Below, piece after piece: positions 36,101 to 45,640 of a stretch of 64,000 nt of DNA (position 1 is its first letter; each line of letters opens with the position of its first letter). Below the pieces are notes generated by a model. It was given only the letters and a program-made list of their open reading frames with translations, ran no database searches and was not told where the DNA came from. The stretch is taken from NCBI GenBank assembly GCA_963995505.1, contig OZ023197.1, positions 5,984,121-6,048,120 of the forward strand. Reading direction: 5' to 3'. The DNA comes from Hypericum androsaemum (lineage: Eukaryota > Streptophyta > Magnoliopsida > Malpighiales > Hypericaceae). Made by a program: the position numbers and the translations under genes.

Positions 36101-37700
36101 TTTAATTCTAAAAAAATAAATCCAGTTAGCATCCATGAGTTTAGACCCATTAGTCTTTGCAATTTTGCATACAAATTTTATCCTAAGATTTTGGTCAATC
36201 GACTTAAATCTTGGATGGATGTATTCATAACTCATTGTCAAAGAGTTTTTGTTAAAAATAGAAGCATCCAAGATAATATAATTATTGCACATGAAGTCTT
36301 TCACCAGTTTAAAACATCTTGCAAAAAGAAAAATTATTTTATAGCTATCAAGTTAGATTTGAAAAAGGTTTACGACTTAGTCAACTAAAATTTTTTATAT
36401 TAAGATTGATTTTCCAACCAAATGGATATGTTTGGTTATCGGTTGCATCAAATCCACTTCTTACAACATGCTTTTTAATGGACAAACACTTCAATGGTTC
36501 AATGCTACTATGAAAATTAGAAAAGGAGACCCACTATCTCCTTTTTTATTATTATTTGTTTCAGATGGTCTTGCCCATTTTGTGATTCATGCTAAAAACT
36601 TAGGACAAATTCAAGGATTTTCACTTAACATGAATTATTCCGCAATTACTCACATTCTTTTCGAAGATGATACTCTTTTATTTGGCAAAGTATATCCTAA
36701 TGAAGCAAGAGTGCTCAAAGCACTACGAAAAAAATTTGCTAACATGTCAGGTCAAGCCATCAACTTCTAGAAGTCAAGCTTATGTTTTGCAAGATGGGAA
36801 TAACACAACTTGAAATGGCAAATCTGTGACATTATAGAGATGCAACAAATGCCCCTTAATAACAAGTACTTACCTGGGTCTCCCATCAGTTTGGGGAAGA
36901 TCAAGAAAAAATGCTCTGAACTTCTTGATGGAGATAATGTGGAAGAAGGCTCAGAGATGAAAAAAATGTCTTCTTTCTATGGCTGGCAGGGAAGTGTTCA
37001 TCAAATATGTACTCTCTTCTCTTCCTTGCTACCTAATGCAATGCTTGTTATTTACCTCAACCTTTTATGATAAGCTGAATGGTATAATATCAAGGTTTTG
37101 GTGGTCTGGTGACATTGAAAAAAGAAAATACATTTGTTAAGTTGGGATAAAATTACCATTTACAAGAAATTAGGGGGTTAGATTTTAAGGACTTGAGGAT
37201 TTTCAACATTGCTCTCTTTGTTAAGCAAATTTGGAGATTATTTTTAAACTAGAACTCCCTATGCTTTGAAGTTTTAAAAGGACTATATTTTCCTAACATT
37301 GACATGATGCTTGCTACCATATGAAGTAGACCTTCTTGGGTATGGAACAGCCTAATCCAATGCAAAAATGCTTTAAGAGAAGGCTAAAGGCCTTATTTCT
37401 AGAATTGGAGATGGCAATATCACTAACATTTGATCTGACCCCTGGGTTTCAGACTTGCCTAATGCTAGAATCTCATCCCCTCTAATTCATATGTTTAATA
37501 TTGAGTCAGTGGCTGATTTAATATATTTTTCTACTAGGACCGGGAGGTTGGACTTATTATAGCAACCTTTCACTCCCATAGAGCAGCATGCTATCTCTAA
37601 GGTCAGGATTTGTAGCATTGGCAGCCCTAACAAGGTTCTCTGGAGACATGCAACAGATGGCAATTATATCGTGCAAAAGGTCACATCCGAATCAGAGCTC
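33200..37700 (+). pseudogene. Degenerate LINE (L1-type) with a long-TIR insertion
   Basis: In order: an ORF1 part with EFKYERLPEFCFFYGR and GHASRAC (zinc knuckle with one cysteine changed to tyrosine) near 33340-33410; endonuclease remnants (LNKLIQDGEIIDLGFK, about 34045; KRLDRVLVNIKW, about 34150); and the KAPNPDGYPRIFYQK segment near 34870. Reverse transcriptase continues after the insertion at 34957-36042 (RTYIALI, FRPISLCNFAYKFYP, AIKLDLKK). The active-site box reads FEDD instead of FADD at about 36660. A tail and zinc-finger region follows, to about 37700. Stops and frameshifts occur throughout. No RNase H or poly-A end was found. It is certainly inactive. Confidence 0.85.
34957..36042. 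mobile_element. Long-TIR non-autonomous DNA element (MULE-like) inside the LINE
   Basis: The left end gggaaaattactctgtagct and the reverse complement of the right end gtgaaaattattctgtagcc align for more than 100 bases. A perfect 9-bp target duplication ttagaagta is present (34948-34956 and 36043-36051), the size typical of Mutator-like elements. There is no transposase; the longest frame (35342-35593) is acidic and unrecognised. The insertion splits the reverse-transcriptase domain of the surrounding LINE. Confidence 0.88.
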
Positions 37701-37958
37701 GGCAATGTCCAGATATTTGATCACGACCTTCTGATGCGAACAACAAGTGGAACCTTGTTCCGAGGAAAGATATGATCAAATCGTGGATACCCATGTCATC
37801 CTTTAATAATACGTACCGACAGCGTCTTTAGATTCGTCAAGAAATGTCATACCCATTTAAGTAATAAGACCTCATTCTTAATATCCAAACGTACGATATT
37901 CAGCCAACCCTTGTCAATTGGAAGTTAAACATTAGATCAAGGAATGAGGGCTAAAGGC

Positions 37959-38543
37959 TTATTCGAAGATCCACCACTCTATAGGAATTTTCAAAGCCTC
38001 TTCTCTATAGTGTTTAAGAAACTGACTAAGGTCTTGAATTAAACTAGAGAGAACTGACTTGACAATAGTGCATCTTCCATCGAAGGACAGTAGTGAATCC
38101 TTCCAAGAAGCAAGCTTATTCTCAATTAGTTCGATGACCAGCTCCCAATGGGAGCGCCTTTTTATCGATGCACCGATAGAAACACCAAGGTAGAGGAATG
38201 AGATTGATTGCTTCTTGCATCCCCAATAGTCAACAATCTGATGAAGATGCCCACGAATACAAATCATCAGCTAATGATGCATATTAGGCCCAATACCCGA
38301 AGCGTCTAACAATTCATCAATATACGACCAAGAAATGTTATCAAAAGTCTTTCTAAAATTAATTTTTGCCAATAATCCCGATGACCTGGCAGATTTCACT
38401 GCTCTAATTATCTCATTGCATAATATTACTCCATCCAGGATTAAATGACCTCCTAAGAATGTGGATTGCTCAGGGTTGATCAAATAACTCAAAGCCTTGG
38501 GCTCCCTTTTTCTTAGGGATAAGAGCCAAGAGCAAGGCACCAA
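37959..38543 (-). pseudogene. LINE reverse-transcriptase fragments, opposite strand
   Basis: Two adjacent minus-strand frames. 38543-38271 gives INPEQSTFLGGHLILDGVI and KINFRKTFDNISWSYID, the reverse-transcriptase A-box region. 38267-37959 gives FLYLGVSIGA and LASWKDSLLSFDGRC, the later RT part. The piece between them, including the FADD box, is deleted. It belongs to a LINE family different from the plus-strand copy just upstream, and has no visible ends. Confidence 0.75.
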
Positions 38544-40846
38544 TCTGAGGCAGAAGAGAGGCCGTGCTAAAGAAGTTAGGACACAAATAGAATCACATCA
38601 TGCTTAGATTATGCCCCATTAATGTTTATAAAAGGGTAAATCTGAAGCCAAAGCCATCTGGGTTAGGACTCTTCGCCCCATCGCATTCGCTAATTGCATC
38701 GAAGATCTCCTTTTCGCCTGGCATTCCTTCAATATTGTCCCTGTCTCCTGGAGCAGGCTAGAAAATAATGTGCAGCTTACTAGAGAATTGGATTCTTAAT
38801 CCATCAAGCAATTTGGCCCAACATATAGGTATAGGTTGGGAGTAAGTATAAGAGATTAATTAGAAAGAGAATTCTAATCAATTATGACCTCTTAAGAAAT
38901 TTTGAGCTAATTATAATGTGGTCTGCTTTTGGAAGTCTATGAGATCAATGTGAAACTGATTGAAAAAGTTTCGTAACAATAAATAATACTCCCGAAAAAT
39001 TAATTCTTAGTGTGAATAAAAATTGGTTTCAAAGTGATAATTTTTACCGGTCGTCATGAATTTGAGATTTATTTGCCGTGGTTAATAGAGGGACGTTAAT
39101 GGGTGTAACCGCTCATTTATTGATGATGATTAATAGAAAAATTAATGACCACTATTATTCCAAAATTAAATGGGCTCTCAAAATCCACCTATAAAAGGGG
39201 GGCCTCCTCTCATTCGACACACCAAGAAAACTCACATAGAGTTTTCAACTCTCCTTTTTTCCCCGTTAGTATAAGCATATACATTATTGCACAGAGTCAG
39301 AGTTCTGCCACTGCTAAGAGTTCGCATGTCGGTCAGATTGTCGCTTTCATCTGACCGAGTGATTGGGCATTGTACCTTGGGAGCTTGCTTACCCTTGAGA
39401 CCTGAAGCGATATAGATAGGTAATATGAGCTTAAGGACATACGGCTTCATGTGACCTCGTACAAGATTAAATCTGAAATTTGTGATAATCCAAAGAGGAG
39501 GACCCAATTCGAAGAATGCGATCACCCAGGAAACAACATGTCGACAATTTACTCAAACTATCTTTGTGAGTATTCTATACTTTTTCTATATTGCCTAATT
39601 ACATTTTTTATATGCTGTTTGTTTAGGCTTATATTCAACTACTACATGATAACAATAATAATTAACTAGATATAATACCTAACACGACTCAGTTTAGGTC
39701 TAGCCCAACTGACCTGTTGCTTGCTAAAATGTCTCACCGCCGCCTCTTCGAGTTTGGCATGAAATGTTTGAAACCTGACTCGCATGTGTGATTTGGTGAG
39801 GATGTTGGATACCTATGGTCACCGGTGATACGTACACTATTTAATTATTGGTGAAAAGTGTAATATTGTGTAAAAAAATTTACTTCTCAACAAAAATTTG
39901 AAATCTTCTACCTAGAAAACCACCAAGCTGATGCCAGGTGACCTGAATCCTCGGCCTATCTCACCAATACACATTATTATTAAAGACATGGTCTGAACGG
40001 TAGTCCGACCGGTTAGACTGTGAATCAAAAAATTTACCGGGTCAAAAATGTAGGTAAGGATGTCAACTAACCAGACAGTTGGACCAAAAAATGACCCAAA
40101 AAATTTTGGTTCGTTAGGTTTGACCAAAAAAAGTAAATAACCTAGCCTTATTTTGCCATTTTCGTTCCAACTTTCAACCCTAAAATTAAAAAAATTTCCC
40201 GACGCATATATTTGATTATGTTTGTGCATGTATTTGATGATTTTTGAAGGTGTAAGTGTGATTACATATAAAATTACACATATATTCTATATATAATTTT
40301 AAAAAATACTATGTTTAATTAAAAAGACTAGTCCGACCGAAGGTTCAACCAATCAGACCAGTTGACTCAGAGATCGAACCAAAATTTGGGTCAGTCTCCT
40401 GGTCGTTTTTGAAAACAATGTCAATACGTTGCTTGGTAATCTGATTTACTTTCTCCGGATAAGTGAGATTTTTGATGATTTTGCAAGACATAACATAAAT
40501 TGACATAAGTAAGTTTAATATCTAACAGCTATAATTAAATGTAAAAATTTACTTAAAAAAGTAAAGTTCATCACTAGTCTACACCAACACTTTTAACACG
40601 GTTTTCATGAAGAAGAGAGTTCCAACTTGACAACGCAACCAGTCGGTCCGTATTCAAACCTTTAGCTCGACTAGAATTCAGAAATTTTAATAGAAGTAGA
40701 AATAAAAAGTTCGAAAATTGAAAAACAAAGCACTGCCGTCGCTAGGAGTTCAATTAGTAAAAAACTTTGATTTATTTCTTGGGTCCAATAAATAAGTTCT
40801 ACAAAAACACGAACACCAACTAGAGAATGAGAAGGATAACATACAG
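38544..40846. other. Intergenic, with a possible LTR promoter relic
   Basis: No coding region. At 39190 tataaaagggg is followed by a leader-like stretch up to aacaaca (39538), with a gacctgaagcgatatagat-type middle. This could be the R/U5 part of an LTR on the plus strand, but no second copy or duplication was found. 40000-40390 has repeated ggtt/gacc words and loosely matches 28880-29080. The rest is AT-rich and unassigned. Confidence 0.35.
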
Positions 40847-41169
40847 GTCGGGAGGGGGGCTCGGGGTTAAGTTCTGGGTATGGGTCTGGGAGCGGATCTG
40901 GATACGGGCCAGGTAGTGGGTCAGCGGGTGGTGGCGGTGGTAGAGGTGGTGGTGGTGGAGGCAGTAATGGAGGGAGTGGCTCTAGGTATGGTAATGGAGG
41001 TGGATCCGGGTATGGGAGCGGAGGTGGCAGTGGAGGAGGAGGCGGGTCAGGGAACGGGAGTGGGTCTGGATACGGTTCTGATTATGGATCAGGGCATGGA
41101 GGAGGAGATTACGAAGGCAAACCATGTAACACACGTACCTGCATAAATTCTTGGGAAAAGGACACGTAA
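40847..41169 (+). pseudogene. Glycine-rich protein exon, probably an orphan fragment
   Basis: In the frame starting at 40849 the translation is nearly pure Gly/Ser/Tyr (SGYGSGSGSGYG, GGGGGRGGGG, SGYGSDYGSGHGGG) and ends KPCNTRTCINSWEKDT before TAA at 41167-41169. There is no ATG in this frame. The exon is bounded by a good acceptor (atacag at 40841-40846) and a strong donor (gtaagtat at 41166), so it may be an internal exon of a glycine-rich cell-wall-type protein. The signal-peptide exon and a downstream exon are not visible. The purine-rich GGN bias makes other frames look open too. Confidence 0.45.
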
Positions 41170-41560
41170 GTATCTTGTTGTTTCACATTTTCACAACGGG
41201 ATATCCTGTAGTTTCAAATTGGTAATTTAGTCCCTGTAGTTTTCAAAAAATTTCTCGGGCAGGCCCAAAGTAGCTACCCGTCAATATAGTCTTTGAACGA
41301 CGTCGTTTTTGTCCCACGTAGCTGACACGTGGGTAGTGTAGTTAAATTACATATTTAGTCCCTAATTTGTTTAAATTGTTTCACCCCAGGGTCACGTGAT
41401 CACTGAAGCATATAGCTCCCCAATGTCTGATCCCCACCTCCTGCTCTCCTCCTCTTCCGTCTTCTTCCCCAAACCCAAAACCCCCATTTTAGTTTTACTT
41501 TAACCCGGCAATGGAACCGCCTCCACCACCACCAACTAGCTGTTAGTTACAGTTACAACC
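41170..41560. other. Transposon-like spacer upstream of the receptor fragment
   Basis: Contains ...ggatatcctgtagtttcaaa, then taatttagtccctgtagttt and ccacgtagctgacacgtggg, the style of sequence found at long-TIR element ends. A matching opposite end was not found downstream. A perfect palindrome-like cacgtag...acacgtggg pair lies at 41313-41334. No gene. Confidence 0.35.
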
Positions 41561-41917
41561 TTGTTTAAGAACAATGCCGCTCCCTCCCCCAACCTCTTCC
41601 TCTTCCTCCCGCTACTCGTAACCTTAACCGCCACCGTTTCAACTCCCGTAGAGGACCCCACACATCTCCTTGCCTTCAAGTCCAAAGCCGACCTCACCGA
41701 CTCCCTCCCTTACTCCGCCAACTCCTCCTCCAGCTACTGCACATGGGCCGGCGTCCAATGCTCCCCTAACCACCACGTAACGATGCTCCTCCAGAATCTC
41801 CCCCTAAACGGCGTCGTCGCGCCCAACACGATCTCGCTCCTAGATCAGCTCCGCGTCCTCAGCCTCCAGAACCTTTCCCTCTCCGGACCCATCCCGGACC
41901 TTTCCTCCAAACCCTAG
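41561..41917 (+). pseudogene. Truncated leucine-rich-repeat receptor kinase: signal peptide and first LRR only
   Basis: 118 codons. A hydrophobic signal peptide (LFLFLPLLVTLTATV) is followed by the LRRNT-type cap (DPTHLLAFKSKADL, then YCTWAGVQCSP) and one repeat (LDQLRVLSLQNLSLSGPIPDL). Close relatives, for instance inactive receptor kinases of the AT5G67200/AT5G43020 kind, run on for some 600 residues with more repeats, a membrane segment and a kinase domain. Here it stops at SSKP-TAG and non-coding sequence follows. The fragment is much richer in G+C than its surroundings. It is most likely a gene fragment moved or captured by a transposon. Confidence 0.7.
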
Positions 41918-42334
41918 ACCTCATTTATTTAGTGTAGCATTTATAAAATTGTACTCCATGATCAGAGTTCCAACCCTGAAAAACATTAAAACCGAACGGA
42001 TCTATTCCGAAAGAAATAGTAATCATGCGGAGATAATGAATCCATTTCAACTATGGGAAATGAAGTTATCCTCTACATTCAAGCAATATGCTAATACGCT
42101 TTAATTCAGCAAAAATTCCACCAGTCCAGATTCTTAGTGTTTCTTTGTGAAGAAATTTCTATCAAAACTCTGCTTCTCTCACTGTCAAAAACTTCCCGCT
42201 CTTTGTTCGACAGCACCACCGCTCTTGAATTGCTTATAAAGTCTTTCAAGAAGGTATTCGAATAGGGTTATGGCTATAGAATATGCGAATGAAACGACAG
42301 TAAGGAAAGAACTAAACTTCAAAATCGTTGTAGC

Positions 42335-45300
42335 CTAATCCATTCCCCTTTCGGAAGCAGAGGCTACTTTCTGCATAATCATGCTCTCGGCTGTTTGTAT
42401 GGCCCTTTCCGATCCAGTGATCGTCACCTTCCTGTCAAAAGTAGAACGTTTTACGGCCCTGGGATGCACTCCAAGATCAGAAAGATAAGATTGAAAACAT
42501 TTGCATACCTATCTGTTGTTCCAGACATAAAGTCTCCTCTATCCGATATCTTGATCCTGGCACCACTGACCTGCAAAGACAGAAGTGTCGCCTTTATAAC
42601 CAAACAACGTCGCAAGTCTCTGTTAAACAGCTAAAAGATCTATATTCATAAATTTCTTAGAACCTGGGTGATCTCCATAATATTTCTTCCTCCCCGACCA
42701 ACAATCATTCCTATGTGCTCGTCAGCAATCCCAATTGTCACGGTATTTGCATGTTCCTCCTACAAAGTACAGTTCAATGCTTTCTGTCAACAGTATTTGA
42801 GGCTTTTCACTTGAGCATATCATCATTGCAAACAACATCGAAAGAGGCAGGATGTTAATGAAACAAATGCACAACAGACCAAGAACAAGCAATTTAGCCA
42901 CAGATGTTCATATCTAAGATAGTGGCAACAACGAAATTACCCATAAAAAAATGAAATTTCATTACTAGATGAATCATTCGGTTCAAATGGATTTTTTAAG
43001 ATTTATGACGATCGCAGAATGGAACTTGTCAATGATACATCAAGAAAACTATAAAATACAGCAAGCATAAAATCTGGTAATATGAGAACGAACCTTATTA
43101 TTCTGGTACTTCCCACCAGAACCATTTTGTCTGTAGTTCATTGCACTAGGCACAGCTGTTGCAACAAAAAGCGTTTATGCATATGGAAGACCATGAAGTC
43201 CCAAGAAGAAAACACCAACATTAGCGATTGAAATCATTCCGAGTACAATAACTGAGAACCAATAAACTTACGCAAACATATTTCCATCAGATGGTAAGTT
43301 TGCAAAACAGAAGTCCAAAGAAATAGTAACCACCATCAGATGGTAAGTTTGCAAAACAGAAGTCCAAAGAAATCAGTATTTGGTTATTTGATTAGAAACA
43401 AATTTTGAATAGCTTCCAATAAAAATTATGACTAAGGACTAGAATGATGATAAGTCTTGAACTCAGTAATGACTCGATGTGAAATTCTAGAATGCGAGTA
43501 CCAGAAAGTTATGCTTCAAAAAATATAGCAGCAGAAAGTTTTCTTATTAATAAAAGCACTCTCCGACTGTTCTTCATCAAGGCAAGTAGCAACTAGCAAA
43601 ATGCGTGGCCGTTTATGGAATTCATCTGAACTTCATCTGAACTTCATCCTTTTTGGTGAAAATATTTCCAGATCAGTGATCTTAAATTAAATTTCTAAAT
43701 AAGTATTTCTACAAAAACAATTGTCCATATACCTTGCACCCAGATTTTATAAAAGAAGGCCCAGGAGACATCAGTACAGGAAGTCCAATTATAAACATGA
43801 TTTAGTATTCAACACCAAATTTCTTGATTAGGGTTGATTCTGATTTGAAAAGAAGAACTGTAAAATATATATATATACATCAACTTGAAATTAAGTCCAG
43901 AAGCAGCAGAAGGATTGCAACAAAACTTAGTATTGCCAAGGATAAGTAGCATCCAAAGATGCAGGCTAGGCATTTTGCTCACACGCAATTTACATGAAAT
44001 TGAAAATGAGCAACCAGCAGAGACGCACCAGCATAAGAAAATGGGGTGTTCATGGTCTCTGAATAATGGGAATCTTCGGCCAGCTTAGACAAGATTAGAT
44101 CAATTGCCCTCGTCTGCTCATATAAAGTTCCAATTACTGTTACTAGCCTATCATTTAACCCATAGTAAATGTTGTCTTGAGGGGATATCTTAATCCCAGC
44201 TTGAGAATCTTCGATAAATGACCTGAAGAATGATAATTCACCAGATGAGTGTCCCTCTAATCTTTTCCTTTTTAATTGATTCCTTTAATTTTGTAAATTG
44301 ACTGTTTAGCTCTAACCAAGGCATTGAGAATTCAAGATATGGAGCCATAACCAGATTCGATCCATTGCATTATATTATTCAGGTCCGAGTAAAGAAATCA
44401 ATAACTTAAAGCTGTATCATACTTTCAAGTAACTGCTTATTCATATACTAAAAAGCTTGTAACAAGCACAAGACGTACTTTATATTGGCCCCTCCTTTAC
44501 CAATTATGCTGCCACAACAGCTGTTTGGAACAACCAATCTCACTTTTGACCTTGGTTCCTCTTCAACGCCTTCTTCAGTATGAAGCTGGCCAACAAATAA
44601 AAGAGAAATATTGATATTCCAAACAATGTGCCACTTACCAAAGATATGTCTCGTGATTATTACCTCATTAAGCAGTTTACCGAGAACAAGTTCCACGCCC
44701 TTCAACACGTCATCAATTGTTCCCGAGATCATAATTATCCTATCAGATGTGCCAGGAAAAAATTCATAATTGCGCGATAACTGAATTCGTGCTCCAGAAT
44801 GTGACTGAAAGTCGGTAATTGTTGCACCACTCTTCCCAATCACAGATCCGGCTGCAGCATTTGATACCAAAAACCTGATATACGTCGGCTTCTCCACGGC
44901 GTCTGACAAAACAAGCACAGGGATGTCAAGACAGTAGAATATTCAGGATATCATCCGCAAAGAAGAGAACTTTAGCTTCAGCACAACGGAAAACTTCCAA
45001 CACTTGCGGAATATCTAATCATCAGTAACATATGGAAACCGAAAAAACACGAATTCAGTCAAAACCAAATCATTAGCCTCAAGCTTCCACCAACCAAAAC
45101 CCCAAGCCTCAAGCTTCCACCAAATCAAAATGGCTTCTTTGTCATTAGTTCAGCTCACTCGTGGTAGGCCTCGGTTCGGAAAAAAATCCAGCAGTTGAAC
45201 AACATTGTGAACGAAAGAGCCACCCGAGAACGAGGATAACCCGGAACGCGAAAACCAAGCGCAAGCAAAATTCTCAGCACCCAAAGACATCTATCTACAA

Positions 45301-45481
45301 CTAGCCCGGGAACAAAAATTCAACCCGAAGCAGGGCATAAGCGGTAGCAATGCGTGTAAGAGAAAGCAACCCAGTAAGCACGAGATCCGGTGGAGTTACC
45401 TGAGGCCTCCGGAGATTTGGGGGATCTCGCCGGCGGCGACTCAGGCGGCGGCGCCAGGTAAGACGACTCCGTAGATTCCAT
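42335..45481 (-). CDS. BTR1: Three-KH-domain RNA-binding protein, BTR1-like
   Basis: Eight exons by my model: 45481-45400, 44902-44664, 44585-44479, 44222-44029, 43155-43094, 42759-42664, 42570-42509, 42431-42335. GT-AG sites and phases agree, giving 312 codons plus TAG. The start [17 protein letters not shown] is the family start; an upstream in-frame ATG at 45523 is less likely. KH domains carry their GxxG loops as GKSG (exon 2), GKGG (exon 3/4) and GRGG (exon 6). Arabidopsis BTR1 is a Nova-type KH protein known to bind tomato mosaic virus RNA and limit its multiplication; its normal role is RNA binding. Exon 5 uses an acceptor inside the ancestral exon, because upstream coding sequence carries a stop codon and a lost AG. 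The linker between KH2 and KH3 is therefore shortened. Confidence 0.9.
43156..43216 (-). pseudogene. Eroded 5' part of BTR1 exon 5
   Basis: Directly upstream of the modelled acceptor the sequence still translates, in frame with exon 5, to [12 protein letters not shown], a TAA stop, then TLFVAT. This matches the aromatic linker found after KH2 in BTR1 relatives. At the old exon edge the expected AG is now TG (aatgttg|gtgttt). Both lesions are bypassed if caacag at 43156-43161 is used as the acceptor. Confidence 0.6.
43284..43381. repeat. 49-bp tandem duplication in a BTR1 intron
   Basis: ccatcagatggtaagtttgc and the next 29 bases occur twice in a row (starts 43284 and 43333) with almost no change. 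It lies in intron 4 of the BTR1-like gene, a little upstream of the eroded exon part. Confidence 0.85.
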
Positions 45482-45640
45482 CCGCTTCCTAGAAACGGAC
45501 AAGACTGAGCCTTTATAAATCACTAAACGAGAAAGAGAGAAAGGGGAAGAAAGAAGAGCTAACCCTTAATCGCCGAAACTCGTGGAGGCCAGGGGCTCTC
45601 TCTCTCCTCTCCTCTCTCTGTTTATTTAACTCCTTACAAA
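45482..45640 (-). promoter_or_regulatory. 5' UTR and CT/GA microsatellite of the BTR1-like gene
   Basis: The plus strand holds ctctctctctcctctcctctctctg at about 45597-45622 and gagaaagagagaaagg at 45530-45546, so the transcript leader is GA-rich then CT-rich. Such tracts are common around plant transcription starts. No TATA box was identified. Confidence 0.45.

Noticed and set aside
40880..41146. Plus-strand frame starting MGLGADLDTGQVV
   Set aside because: It is the wrong frame of the glycine-rich exon; the Gly/Ser/Tyr frame is the compositionally meaningful one.
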